Assembly (NCBI RefSeq): GCF_001715195.1
Contig: NZ_MDWE01000017.1
Coordinates: 1-64,000 of the forward strand
Length of the DNA: 64,000 nucleotides
Direction of reading: 5' to 3'
Source of the DNA: Rhodohalobacter halophilus
GTDB taxonomy: Bacteria; Bacteroidota; Rhodothermia; Balneolales; Balneolaceae
Of this stretch, positions 43,430 to 53,600 are shown piece by piece (within the stretch, counting starts at the first letter, position 1; each line of letters opens with the position of its first letter). Made by a program: the position numbers and the translations under genes. The notes below the pieces were generated by a model. It was not told the DNA's origin, did not search any database, and saw only the letters and a list, made by a program, of their open reading frames with translations.

Positions 43430-43915
43430 ATGAAAACACTACTAACATTTATGGGTACAGCCATTTTAGCTATCAGCTTATTGGTTGGCTGCGGACCCAG
43501 CGAAGAAGAGTTACGGCAACAAGAGCTCCAGCGTCAACAAGCTGAACGCGACTCCCTTGAAAGAGTCTATGAAGCTCAGATGGAGCAAATGAGACAGGAT
43601 AGTATTGCCCAGGCGCGACAGGACAGTATTGCTGAAGCAGAAAGCCGAAGCCAAATAGAATTTTCAGAAACCGGAAATTATGCCGTACAGGTTCAGTCGT
43701 GGCGATCTGAAGAGAAAGCCAACAATGAACTCCACCAGTGGAAAGAACGAGGGTATGAAAATGCTTTTGTAGTTAAATTCGGCAACGAGGACACTGGAAA
43801 TGTTTGGTACAGAGTACGAATTGGCCGAGTAGAAAGTGAGGAAATGGCTCAGAATCTAAAAGAAAAGCTAATGGAAGATTATGGAGCTGAATCCTGGATC
43901 TCTCAACTGAATTAA
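43430..43915 (+). CDS. SPOR-domain lipoprotein
   Basis: About 161 residues from the ATG at 43430; an in-frame ATG at 43361 would add a non-signal extension. Lipobox LLVGC, then a Gln/Glu-rich coiled coil with two RQDSIA repeats, then a SPOR domain (last 80 residues; NYAVQVQSW, WYRVRIGRVESEEMA). SPOR domains bind peptidoglycan denuded of stem peptides, usually at the division septum. Anchored in a membrane by the lipid. Confidence 0.9.
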   Translation: MKTLLTFMGTAILAISLLVGCGPSEEELRQQELQRQQAERDSLERVYEAQMEQMRQDSIAQARQDSIAEAESRSQIEFSETGNYAVQVQSWRSEEKANNELHQWKERGYENAFVVKFGNEDTGNVWYRVRIGRVESEEMAQNLKEKLMEDYGAESWISQLN

Positions 43916-43933
43916 AACTCGGCAACAAAATTA

Positions 43934-43969
43934 AAAAAGGGTTCCTGATTTTGCTCAGGAACCCTTTTT
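43934..43969. terminator. Bidirectional terminator
   Basis: AAAAAGGGTTCCTGA and TCAGGAACCCTTTTT form a perfect 15-bp stem with A and T flanks between two convergent genes. Confidence 0.9.
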
Positions 43970-43989
43970 ATGTGTCTGATTCAGTTTTT

Positions 43990-44532
43990 TTAAAACCTCA
44001 GAGAAAGCCCAAATGCAAACCGGCTCACATTATCAAAGTCAATTTCTTCGGCGCCGGAAATGTTGCTGATTCGATACTCTATAAAAGGTCTCAGCATTGG
44101 CAGAAGCTGAAGTTCAACACCACCAAATCCGTTCCAAAACAGGTTGTTTTCATCAAACCCGCCACCTGAGTCTCCTTGAAAATCGTACGTTTCGGCTCCG
44201 ATTCCCAAACCCACGTATGGTTTTACAAGTGCGATACCCACACCGGCTGTCAGTGCCAATCCATAATCATATGCCTCAACTTCGCCGCTAAACTCCTGTT
44301 CATCTCTTGTGATTAATGCATCATCATTAAAAAAGCTGAAGTGGGCTCTCATATTAAAGTCTACTACCGGAACAGCCGAGAGAATGCTTCTTTCAACCCT
44401 CAATCCAAACCCGTTGGTAGGGTCTTCATTCCTTGTTTCGTAACTCGCACCGATTGACCACTGAGCATCTGCACGGTCGGTAGCTGTAAAAAGAAATCCA
44501 AGTGTAAGTAGTACAAATAGTAGATTTTTCAT
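43990..44532 (-). CDS. Small outer-membrane beta-barrel protein
   Basis: 180 residues with a signal peptide ending TDRADAQ. Eight amphipathic strands can be drawn (IGASYETRNEDPTNGFGLRVER; GLALTAGVGIALVKPYVGLG; VELQLLPMLRPFIEYRI), ending in the barrel signature FAFGLSLRF with a terminal Phe. Typical of porin-like eight-strand barrels; no enzymatic motif. Isolated gene with a shared terminator. Confidence 0.8.
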   Translation of the reverse strand: MKNLLFVLLTLGFLFTATDRADAQWSIGASYETRNEDPTNGFGLRVERSILSAVPVVDFNMRAHFSFFNDDALITRDEQEFSGEVEAYDYGLALTAGVGIALVKPYVGLGIGAETYDFQGDSGGGFDENNLFWNGFGGVELQLLPMLRPFIEYRISNISGAEEIDFDNVSRFAFGLSLRF

Positions 44533-44796
44533 AGTTCTGTCATTTTGGGGCTTTTGTTTGAAAGATATCTGTTGTATTCGTTCTCTGACTCTAATCAGAT
44601 TCGGATAATAAAGTTTCAGTCTGATCTAACCGATCTAAAACGTAGGCTTTTCTTGTCTCTCTAACAAACTGTTTATACAGTAATTTTCTTGAAATTCACT
44701 CTAATTTCAAGGCTTTTTCAATAAACGTTGTGCATTTACAATCATTTTTGCTAATATTCTATTGCGCTCAAGTAGCGTCTCTCTTGATGAATAGTC

Positions 44797-44838
44797 AGGG
44801 CATCACACCGGATACGTGTGATGCCTTATTTTTTTGAA
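44797..44838 (+). terminator. Strong intrinsic terminator in the leader of the STAS operon
   Basis: GGCATCACAC, loop CGGATAC, GTGTGATGCC, then TTATTTTTTT. It points along the plus strand, yet no plus-strand gene lies in the 265 bp before it. It could end a small RNA or act as an attenuator ahead of the STAS gene. Confidence 0.75.
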
Positions 44839-44864
44839 ACCGGCTTATCTTATTTTTCGTAATC

Positions 44865-44872
44865 TATATTTG
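44865..44872 (+). promoter_or_regulatory. Candidate -7 box of the STAS operon
   Basis: TATATTTG is a perfect TAnnTTTG match, 27 bp after the terminator. It is 30 bp before the GTG at 44902 and 60 bp before the ATG at 44932. No convincing -33 box was found. Confidence 0.45.
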
Positions 44873-44901
44873 CACAACCTTTCCTAACTTCTATCTTTGA
44901 A

Positions 44902-45285
44902 GTGTCCATCAAATATGAAACCAATAATGTGATGAAGAATTTTAAAATCAACCATCGGGAATCATCCGGATTAGATGTTTTGGATCTTCATGGAGAGTTA
45001 GATGCCCATACCGCCTCGCAGCTGGAGGAGTCCTTAAAAACACTCATCAGCAGCAATAAGTCGAATATTATCGTGAATTGCAGTAAGCTGGAATATATTG
45101 CCAGCGCCGGCCTTGGAGTTTTCATGGCCTACATTGAAGATGTGCGGTCCAGCGGCGGCGATATTAAGCTTACGAACATGAACGAGCGCGTTTACAATGT
45201 TTTTGACCTCCTTGGATTCCCAACTCTCTATGACATTCTTGACGACGAAAGAGAAGCTATTGATCGATTTTCTAATGAAAATTAA
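44902..45285 (+). CDS. STAS-domain anti-sigma-factor antagonist
   Basis: 127 residues from a GTG start; the in-frame ATG at 44932 is an alternative. Single STAS domain: LDLHGELDAHTASQLEESL, then NCSKLEYIASAGLGVFM with the Ser whose phosphorylation switches partner binding, and LLGFPTLYDI. SpoIIAA/RsbV-type proteins free a target by binding the kinase. First gene of a three-gene partner-switching module. Confidence 0.93.
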   Translation: MSIKYETNNVMKNFKINHRESSGLDVLDLHGELDAHTASQLEESLKTLISSNKSNIIVNCSKLEYIASAGLGVFMAYIEDVRSSGGDIKLTNMNERVYNVFDLLGFPTLYDILDDEREAIDRFSNEN

Positions 45286-45288
45286 GTC

Positions 45289-45723
45289 TTGTTGAATAAG
45301 ACGGCTACATATCGAATAACGGTAAGTGCTTCCACTGAGAAACTCTCAGAGGTACGCGAATTTGTTGCGCTTCATGCCAGAAAACAGGGTTTTTCAAGCA
45401 AGCAGGTGTCCGACCTACAGCTTGCCGTTGATGAAGCCTATACGAATATCATCAAACATGCATACCAGAATAATTCTGATGAAAGTGTAGAAATCAACCT
45501 CTCCTTTGACCCCGATAAGCTCTGCATTAGCCTGTTTGACTACGGCAACAGTTTTGAACCTGAGAGTTATAATCTTCCTGATATCCGAAAAAAAATCAAA
45601 GAGAAGAAGAGAGGAGGAATGGGTGTCTACTTAATTCACCAGCTAATGGATAGTGTTTCATATCATCAAAATCCGGACAAAAATGAGATCCGGCTCTGTA
45701 AAAAAAGAAATGAAACAGTGTAA
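45289..45723 (+). CDS. Anti-sigma-type serine kinase (RsbW/SpoIIAB-like HATPase)
   Basis: 144 residues starting at TTG (45289 or 45292), 3-6 bp after the STAS stop; no ATG fits. GHKL ATPase motifs: QLAVDEAYTNIIKHAY (N box), LFDYGNSFEP (G1) and KRGGMGVYLIHQLMD (G2). It should phosphorylate the STAS Ser and sequester a sigma factor or another target. The last base overlaps the phosphatase start (TAATG), so translation is coupled. Confidence 0.9.
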   Translation: MLNKTATYRITVSASTEKLSEVREFVALHARKQGFSSKQVSDLQLAVDEAYTNIIKHAYQNNSDESVEINLSFDPDKLCISLFDYGNSFEPESYNLPDIRKKIKEKKRGGMGVYLIHQLMDSVSYHQNPDKNEIRLCKKRNETV

Positions 45724-47447
45724 TGCCTGCAGACGAGAAAGAGCTACAAAACCGATTCGAAATTAAAACTGTTCTCGAAACAAGCAGGATGCTCATTGAG
45801 TCGCGCAACAGTGATTTTGTACTGAACAATCTGTTGCTGATCATTATGGGAAAGCTGCTTTCGGGCAAAGCGGCAATTCTCTTTTACAATCCTGCAAAAA
45901 GGGTTTACTCTGTTGAAAAAACAAAAGGTCTAAAAAGTATATCCGAAGGAGATTCGGTTGAGATCAAACTGGAAGAGTCTGAAAAAAGCTGTTCTCATAT
46001 TTTCTATAACGATAAACCTGAGGCATTCCCCAGGCTTGCGGATGACATGAAAAACAGTGTGTTTTTTCCACTCAGAACAAGTAACCAGCATATTGGGTTT
46101 CTGTTCCTCGGATCAAAAGTGACTCAAAAAATGTTTGCCGCTCATGAGCTCGAGTTTGCCGAAAGCCTGTGCATCATATCCTCAGTTGCCCTTTCAAACT
46201 CTCTGCTGTTCGATGAACTGAAGAACACAAACCGCAAGCTCGACAGGCGAATTCATGAACTGAATACACTTTTCGATCTGTCTAAAGAGTTTAATCTGCT
46301 TACCGACAGGGATAAAATTTCCAACATCTTTAAATTTGCCCTTCTTGGTCAGCTTTTTATCCGCACATTTTTTCTGATTTATAAAACCCCTGATGGAATC
46401 TCTCTGCTTACACACAGCGGGATAAAAAAACCATTCACTCAGGATGATATCAACACACTTTTTGATCTATGCCCATTGGAAGTTAAAGCCATGGACGACC
46501 ATTGCTATGGGGAAGTGCCCGCTCTAAAAACAAATCTGATCACCAATATTATCGGGATTTCAATTCAGGGTGAAAAAGTTGCTGTAATCGGTGTTGGTGA
46601 ACGCGTAAACAAAGAGACTTACTCAGAAACAGATTTCAATTTTCTAAAATCACTCGCAAACCTGGCCATAGTATCGTTACAAAAAACCTACCTGCTCGAA
46701 GAACGCATTGATAAAGAGCGAATGGAAGAGGAGCTTTCAATTGCAAAATCAATTCAACGCGGATTGCTACCCGATCCGGTTCCAGAAGTGCAGGGAGTTG
46801 ACCTTGCCGCCAGTACAATCTCTTCGCGCGAAGTAGGCGGTGACTATTTTGATGTTGCCCAAACACCCGACAACAACACCATTTTTGCCATCGGTGACGT
46901 CACCGGAAAGGGGGTGCCCGCCGCTCTTTTAATGGCTAATCTTCAATCGATGTTGCACGTTCTTTTACCGGTTGAAATATCGTTGGCCGAAGCCACCGAA
47001 CGCATAAACGATATTATTTTCAACAACACTCCAAGTGATAAGTTCATCACATTTTTCTGGGGAAAATACCTTCACAACCAACGCATTTTCCGCTATGTGA
47101 ATGCAGGTCACAATCCGCCACTGCTTTTAAGAAAAGGGGGGGACACACTGGATGAACTGAGTGAAGGTGGACTTTTGCTGGGGGCAATGGAAACACTTTC
47201 GCCTTACGAGCAGGCAGATATACAGTTGGAAAGCGGGGATATGATCGTTTGTTATACGGACGGCGTGAATGAAGCAATGAATAAACAACGGGAAGAGTTT
47301 GGTGAAGAAAGACTAAAAAGCCTGATCCTCCAGAACCGGAATCTCGCTTCTGAAGAGCTTATGGAGACAATTATTCGGGAAGTTCGGCAATTCAGCAACC
47401 ACAATCTCGAAGACGATCTCACCCTGCTGATTATCAAAATTCGTTAG
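45723..47447 (+). CDS. GAF-domain PP2C (SpoIIE/RsbU-type) phosphatase
   Basis: 574 residues. Two GAF-like sensory domains (about 10-160 and 185-325) precede a PP2C domain (about 340-572). Metal-site motifs EVGGDYFDV, IGDVTGKGVPAAL and CYTDGVNEAMN are present, and the DDLTLLII end is conserved. It dephosphorylates the STAS protein in response to a small-molecule or protein signal. Its 3' end overlaps the convergent mltF gene by 14 bp. Confidence 0.93.
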   Translation: MPADEKELQNRFEIKTVLETSRMLIESRNSDFVLNNLLLIIMGKLLSGKAAILFYNPAKRVYSVEKTKGLKSISEGDSVEIKLEESEKSCSHIFYNDKPEAFPRLADDMKNSVFFPLRTSNQHIGFLFLGSKVTQKMFAAHELEFAESLCIISSVALSNSLLFDELKNTNRKLDRRIHELNTLFDLSKEFNLLTDRDKISNIFKFALLGQLFIRTFFLIYKTPDGISLLTHSGIKKPFTQDDINTLFDLCPLEVKAMDDHCYGEVPALKTNLITNIIGISIQGEKVAVIGVGERVNKETYSETDFNFLKSLANLAIVSLQKTYLLEERIDKERMEEELSIAKSIQRGLLPDPVPEVQGVDLAASTISSREVGGDYFDVAQTPDNNTIFAIGDVTGKGVPAALLMANLQSMLHVLLPVEISLAEATERINDIIFNNTPSDKFITFFWGKYLHNQRIFRYVNAGHNPPLLLRKGGDTLDELSEGGLLLGAMETLSPYEQADIQLESGDMIVCYTDGVNEAMNKQREEFGEERLKSLILQNRNLASEELMETIIREVRQFSNHNLEDDLTLLIIKIR

Positions 47448-48981
47448 ACCGGCCGGTGCTGATCATTGCGTTTGAGATTCCTCCCCTTTGTTGGTTTTCA
47501 GCCAATGCAATAATTGCCTCATAGGTTCTGTACCTGTTCATAATCTCTTTTACATACTGAACCGGTTCAATACCTCTCGCAAAGCCGTATCGTGCATCCT
47601 GGTAGTATCTTCTCTGCATCAACATCAAAAGTGCCTGCGATACATTTTCCCACTCATTCGGATTCTTGTTCTGATCTATCACCAACCTTCGGGCGTCAGC
47701 CATGTGCCCCAAACCAACATTATAGGTTGCCAGTGCCATCTGCCACTGATTGGTGCTGTCCATGTATGAGTAGTGATTTAGGTGCTCTTTAATTATTCTG
47801 GCACCCTCTTTAATATTAGTTACTGGATCGTATAGCTGCTCGTACTCCGTCTCAACAAACCTTGGGATTACCTGCATCAAACCAACTGCACCGGCCCAGC
47901 TTTTACTATTTGGATTGAAACTCGATTCCTGTGCAATCATTGCGGTTAGCATCAGCCAATCCAGTTCCATCGAGTCGGCAACGGCTTTTACTATGTCATC
48001 GTATGGAGAGATTATACCTATAGTTTGAAACTGCCATTCTGGATTATAAAATTCCGCAATTTGTCTGCTCTCTTCAAAATACCGCTGCCTCAAAACATTC
48101 AGAAACGTAGATCGGCGAGGACGTTCCCGATCTTCTGTAAATCGAAAATGTTTATAAAGAAAACGGTTCATACTCGATTCAAGGTCAGGGGCGTTACTTC
48201 GAATTGCCCATGCAATGGTATCTTTTTCTGCAATTTTTGGCCCCGGGAAAAGTCCATCCATATACCGGTTAGCCGCATCAAACATATTGTCATCCGCAAC
48301 TGTTGCAAGAAGGTCTCCCTCGGCAACCTGAACCAGAGCCGCCTCGGTATCGATTGCGTCTGAAATGGTATCGATATTGATTTCAAAACCTTCGTCAATA
48401 AAGCTCTGCAGGCGTGCATAATAAGAACTGTTTCGCCGTACGGAAATCGGAATGCCTGACTCGGCAAGCTCTTCGAGGGTTTGTGGCTGTTCAGGAGAGT
48501 TTGCAGAATAGACCAAAAGTTGATCCACAAGGTTGTATGGCCGGGTGAACTTTACAATTTCTCTTCTTTCGGGGGTGATAGTGTAATTCGCCGCAATTAC
48601 GTCTCCGCGCCCGCTATTTAATAGGTCAAAAGGGTTTTCATCTGCACCTACAATTACCACCTCAAGTGCCAGATCATTTTCACGGGCAAACTCCTTTACA
48701 AGCTCATACTCAAAACCAACCTCAATTCCCTGATTCAAAAAATAGGTATTTGAGCTGTAATAGGTGATCATCCTCAATACACCGCTCTCTTTAATTTCAG
48801 CTAAATCCCGCTGAACAGGCTCAAGCACGGAAACGGGGAGAGATTGCTCTTCAGAAATTTCCTCCTCATCTGTAACAGACTGCTCACCGGCACATCCGGA
48901 TGAGATGAGTATTACTGACGACACAAGAATCAGGCTGTACATAGCCCTGATTTTTTTCAATTTTTCTAAGATTGCATTCAT
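47434..48981 (-). CDS. mltF: Membrane-bound lytic murein transglycosylase F
   Basis: 515 residues; lipobox SSGC. An SBP3-like solute-binding domain (about 60-300; RMITYYSSNTYFL) precedes an SLT domain (about 335-500) with the catalytic Glu in IAQESSFNPNSKSWAGAVGLMQ. MltF cleaves peptidoglycan glycan strands to 1,6-anhydro products and its SBP3 domain senses muropeptides. Anchored in the outer membrane. It converges with the phosphatase gene, overlapping by 14 bp, which allows antisense interference. Confidence 0.93.
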   Translation of the reverse strand: MNAILEKLKKIRAMYSLILVSSVILISSGCAGEQSVTDEEEISEEQSLPVSVLEPVQRDLAEIKESGVLRMITYYSSNTYFLNQGIEVGFEYELVKEFARENDLALEVVIVGADENPFDLLNSGRGDVIAANYTITPERREIVKFTRPYNLVDQLLVYSANSPEQPQTLEELAESGIPISVRRNSSYYARLQSFIDEGFEINIDTISDAIDTEAALVQVAEGDLLATVADDNMFDAANRYMDGLFPGPKIAEKDTIAWAIRSNAPDLESSMNRFLYKHFRFTEDRERPRRSTFLNVLRQRYFEESRQIAEFYNPEWQFQTIGIISPYDDIVKAVADSMELDWLMLTAMIAQESSFNPNSKSWAGAVGLMQVIPRFVETEYEQLYDPVTNIKEGARIIKEHLNHYSYMDSTNQWQMALATYNVGLGHMADARRLVIDQNKNPNEWENVSQALLMLMQRRYYQDARYGFARGIEPVQYVKEIMNRYRTYEAIIALAENQQRGGISNAMISTGRSNEF

Positions 48982-49269
48982 TAATTACAGGTTCGTTCCT
49001 GTTCTTTATACAGCGGTTCGCATCTCTTTCCTAATTTTCCGCTGCAGAAATCATCAATTTAACGCTAAAATGCTGCAAATCGTTTATTTTAGATGATTCC
49101 ATTTTCTATAAACCCCTGATATATATTTGTTTAACTAACTTTAATTAGTCACTAAAACCGTTAAATTTATTATCTAACACTGCCAAATTACCTCATTTTT
49201 CCTTGATGACCAAACTATGGGGACACTGTTAGGTTTATTTAAATCTACTCCCTTTTTGTTGGTAAAAAT
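48982..49269. other. Intergenic region without recognised gene
   Basis: 288 AT-rich bases between mltF (starting here) and an EamA gene (ending here). It should hold the mltF promoter. No ORF, tRNA, clear promoter or strong hairpin was found. Confidence 0.4.
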
Positions 49270-50196
49270 TTAATTAAGTGATTCTGCCGGCCTGGTCATT
49301 CGTTTAGTCCATGTAAGCGCAACGCCGGCAATGATGACCAGCATTGCTATGATAGAAAAGTTTGAAGGGGTTTCGCCAAATATGAAAAATGCGGCTATTG
49401 CGGCAACGATTGCCTCGGAAAGTACCAATGTTGAGAGCAGAGTGGGCGAAATATATTTTACTGCATAATTCATTGCCCCATGCCCAAGCACCGTTGGTCC
49501 AATGGCAAGACCAAAACCAACTAAAATGGATGTAGCTGTAATTATTGGTATACCACCGACCCACAGAATCGTCAAAATCAGACAGGTGATAGTTGCATAC
49601 GAATAGACATAGAATACATAATCGATCCACTCTGTTTTTTGTCTGATTTTACGCCCCAAAAGAAAGTAAACCACGAAAATAGCTGCAGAGAAAACGGCTA
49701 ATGTATTACCCAAAAGGGCCTGGGGAAACTGAGCCATATTAGAATCATCTGCCATCCCAAGGAGTGCAGATCCCGTAAAAGCTACTATCACACCGAGCCA
49801 TACAATGGGTCTGAATCGAGCCTTAAAAAGTATACTTTCTGCAATAATGAGCATCACAGGGTGCATGGTAACCAAAACAGAGGCAGAGGCAACCGATGTA
49901 TAATGCAGCGAAGCGATCCACAAAGTAAAGTGAAGTCCCAAACTCACCCCGGCCGCAATGAGTAAGTAGTTCTTGATACCGGCTTTTTTCAGTTTTTTCA
50001 GGGACACTCGTTTGGGATACCAAAACGGAAGAAGTACCAAAGCCGAAAAACCGGTTCTCATAGCTGCAAGTGCAAGAGGCTCTACCTCTGTAGCAAAACG
50101 TACCAATATGGGTGCAAAACCAAATGTGAGCAACCCTGCAACAAGAAGTGTTACAACTTTGGTGGTGGGCACGTCGTGTTGTGAAGCACTATTCAA
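49270..50196 (-). CDS. EamA-family transporter (DMT superfamily)
   Basis: 308 residues with ten hydrophobic helices in two EamA repeats. Typical motifs are APILVRFATEVEPLALAAMR in the first half and GPTVLGHGAMNYAVKYISPT / LVLSEAIVAAI in the second. DMT exporters move metabolites such as amino acids or purines; the substrate cannot be assigned. It is 5 bp after the DUF4293 gene, so likely one transcript. Confidence 0.9.
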   Translation of the reverse strand: MNSASQHDVPTTKVVTLLVAGLLTFGFAPILVRFATEVEPLALAAMRTGFSALVLLPFWYPKRVSLKKLKKAGIKNYLLIAAGVSLGLHFTLWIASLHYTSVASASVLVTMHPVMLIIAESILFKARFRPIVWLGVIVAFTGSALLGMADDSNMAQFPQALLGNTLAVFSAAIFVVYFLLGRKIRQKTEWIDYVFYVYSYATITCLILTILWVGGIPIITATSILVGFGLAIGPTVLGHGAMNYAVKYISPTLLSTLVLSEAIVAAIAAFFIFGETPSNFSIIAMLVIIAGVALTWTKRMTRPAESLN

Positions 50197-50201
50197 AACA
50201 G

Positions 50202-50639
50202 TTATCGAATTCGGTCCATCGACTGAACCAATTCTTCATCTTTTTTGATAAGCCGGCCAGCCTGCCAAAGTGAAATGAGTGATAAAACTATTAACCCCGA
50301 ACTCAAAACTTCTCTCCATAAAAATTTTCCGAATCCGCCGAGAGAGAACAAGGTCCCCACAGCAAACCCTAATGCAACTATTTGAATATAGGTTGCCAAT
50401 TTCACCCACTTAAGCTGATTTGACCTGTTATTATATAAAAAGATGGAAATAAGGGCCAACAGCATGGGGACTGTCAGTGAAATCGCCATACCCATCCCAA
50501 ACCAGGCCGCCGGATCCTGCACGGCGTGGCTGTAAATCGGGGTAAAAAATACAGCGAGATTAAATATTACTGTAAGTGCTAAGAATAGAGTTTGTGGTCT
50601 CTGAATCACGGTATCATGTTTTGCTTCGATTTTTGCCAA
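50202..50639 (-). CDS. DUF4293 four-helix membrane protein
   Basis: 145 residues with four transmembrane helices. The opening VIQRPQTLFLALTVIFNL and the loop YNNRSNQLKWVKLATYIQ match the DUF4293 family of Bacteroidota-related bacteria. Function unknown. Upstream of the EamA gene by 5 bp. Confidence 0.82.
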   Translation of the reverse strand: MAKIEAKHDTVIQRPQTLFLALTVIFNLAVFFTPIYSHAVQDPAAWFGMGMAISLTVPMLLALISIFLYNNRSNQLKWVKLATYIQIVALGFAVGTLFSLGGFGKFLWREVLSSGLIVLSLISLWQAGRLIKKDEELVQSMDRIR

Positions 50640-50649
50640 AAATAAGAAT

Positions 50650-50689
50650 ATTCAGGCAGATCTCATGTTTAAAAATTATCTGCCTGAAT
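50650..50689. repeat. Perfect 12-bp inverted repeat after the RND gene
   Basis: ATTCAGGCAGAT and ATCTGCCTGAAT are separated by 16 bases, 9 bp after the RND pump stop codon. No immediate T-tract, so it may stabilise the 3' end or terminate weakly. Confidence 0.5.
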
Positions 50690-50697
50690 CGATCTAT

Positions 50698-53600
50698 TTA
50701 AGACTTCAATTTTGAAAGTCGCTGTGCAAACGAATCAAATGCGGAGTAGAGTACAGGTACAACAATTAAGGTGAGAAAAGTTGCAAATGTAAGACCACTG
50801 ATTATGGCAATTCCCATTGGACCCCAGAAGGCAGTACTCTCTGAACCAAATTGCAGGTTTGGATCGAAATTTGCAAACAAGTTTACAAAGTCCACGTTTA
50901 TTCCAAAGGTAAGGGGAACAAGCCCCAGAATCGTGGTCAATGCAGTCAGAATTACGGGCCTGAATCGAATCAGACCGGCTTCAACAATCGCATTTTTCTT
51001 TTGAAGTCCCTGCTCTGTAAGCTGCTTTACATAGTCCAGTAGCACAATATTATTCACACACACAATTCCAGCCAGTGATATAATGCCAATGAATGTCATA
51101 AGTCCGAATGAGGTACGGGTAAGAATCAAGCCTAACAATACCCCAATCAAACTAAGACCTACCGCTACCATAATAATAAATGGAGAAACAACACTGTTGA
51201 ATTTAGCCAGCATCACCAGAAATATAAGTGCAAAACCAACCATGAGTGCTGTTGTCAGAAATCCGAATGCTTCTCCCTGTTCCTCGTTTTCACCGGTATA
51301 TTCAATAGAGTAGCCGGTTGGAATATTTTCGCGATAGTCGCTCAATAGTTCTTGTACATTTGCCAGAACTTCCGGACCGCTAAAACCGGGGGCTGCCTGA
51401 CCTTCGATTGTTGCGGTTCGCTGAAGATTTAAACGAGTTATGGAACCGAGACCTGTGCCTTCTTCAAAGGTAGCTACAGATACCAGCGGAATGGATGCTC
51501 CGGTTTGAGTAACCACATTCAATCCGCGCAGGTTTTCCAGATCCTGCCGGTCTTCGGGGCGAAGCCTTACAACAATATCGTATTCATCTTCGCCATCGCG
51601 CCATTTACTCGTTTCCAGGCCGTTATTTGCAATTCGAATGGTTTGGGCTATATCGGCCATACTTAACCCAAAACGACTCGCCCTCTCATAGTCAGCCAGT
51701 ATTCGATACTCCGGAGTCCCACCGCTTACATTGTTTCTGACATCTACAAGGCCGGGAACCGATTGGGTTACGGAAGCCTCAATAAGCATCTGAGTAATCT
51801 CATCAGTGATCCTCACAATCTCATCGAAATTTTCACCTGAAACCTCAATATTAACAGGTGCTCCGGTTGGCGGGCCCTGCTGCTCTCCTTCAATCCGAAC
51901 ATCGATATCGGGTATATTTCTCACAATTTCCCGGAGTTTAGTCAGAGTATTTGACGATGGTTCGGCCCTTTCTCCGTAATCAACCAGGTTCAGAGTTAAT
52001 CTGGACAGTTCCGGACTTTGGCCACCACCGCCAAAAAACGGATCGCCGGATACTCCAACATTGATCTGAATATTTTCGATGTTAGCCTTTACAAGTGGAT
52101 CTTCATCAATCAGAGCATAAATACGCTGCTGTACTTCTTTTGCAATTTCATCGCTGGCTTCCACATTCATTCCTATCGGCCCTTCGAGCTCGATATTAAT
52201 ACGGTTTGGATCCGTTTCGGGAAAGAACTCAACACCCGTTGGTGCCAGGCCAAACATTGCAAAAATTGCAAAGAGCGCACCCATAACGGAGTTGAGCAGA
52301 AGTGCTCGGTTATCTGTTAAAATAAGTGGTTTTCTTGATCTGCGAAAAAGGCCAATCGCACCGATTATGATCAGAAGCGTCGGCACAGACATAAGTACCA
52401 TCCAAACTTCCAGACTTACAGTGTTTGAAATCGAAACAAGGGACAGAATAACTCCATTTAAAAGCCCCAGAACCAAACCTGAAATAATGGAAATTTTTCC
52501 GCCCACAAAAGCGGCTTCAAGCGTATGAATAATCACAAGAACTGCACCTACAACACCAAATACTCCCGCAATAAAGTAGAGTATGGATGATGCCGGTGAA
52601 AAAATCCCAATTATCGCACCAAAAACTCCGAAAATCAATGCCAGTGCGAGGCTCGAGAGTGACGCTGCATTCCTCAACATGGAATATTTACCGGAGTAAT
52701 CTCTTTTGAGAAACGTGCGGAGCATCACTTTATAATATTTCAAGATCCGCGGCAGAGTGTATTCATTAAATCGCTCCGATACCGGTTTGATGATAAATTT
52801 AAACGATAGAACAAAAAAGAGGATCGTCAGAATGGTAACAACCAGCGTCGTGAAGTTTGCCATTCCAATTGCAACAGTCATAAAGATGCCGAGTGCTATC
52901 AGAATCCCTTTCACATAAACCGACATCGGCTTCTTCTCTTCCCCATCAAGCCGAACAAGATACGCCGTAAGTACAGGGTAAAGTACAAGCGCCACAAAAA
53001 GTGAACTGAGAAGAACCACAATCAGTGTCATTGGCAGATAGCCCATAAACTGCCCAATAATACCGGGCCAGAATGTCATTGGAACAAACGCCGCCAACAG
53101 AGTAGATGTAGCCGCAATCAGGGCGTATCCAACTTCATCGGTTGCAAGCTTTGCCGCTTCGAAACGGCCGTACCCCATCTCCCGATAGCGGTAGATATTT
53201 TCAACCACCACAATGGAGTTATCAACCAGAAGGCCAAGGGCAATAATTAAGCTAAAAAGAATAATAAAGTTAGCCGAGTATCCCAATGTGTAGAGCACGA
53301 TAAATCCGACCAAAATGGATAGAGGAACGGCTGTACCCACTAAAAGCGCATTGCGCACACCCAGAAAAAAGACTAGTACCAACACCACAAACAGCATACC
53401 GCTGATGATACTGTTCTCAAGATCTGAAATGAGCTCCCTCACATCCTCGCTCTGGTCACCTGTTATGACCACACTGGTTCCGCCGGGTATCGGGTAGTCG
53501 TTCACAATCGCCATCACCTCTTCAACCGTGTCAAGAATATTCGCGCCGGGCCGCTTTTTCACATTCAGGCTAATAACCTGATTATCCTGAATTTCAGACT

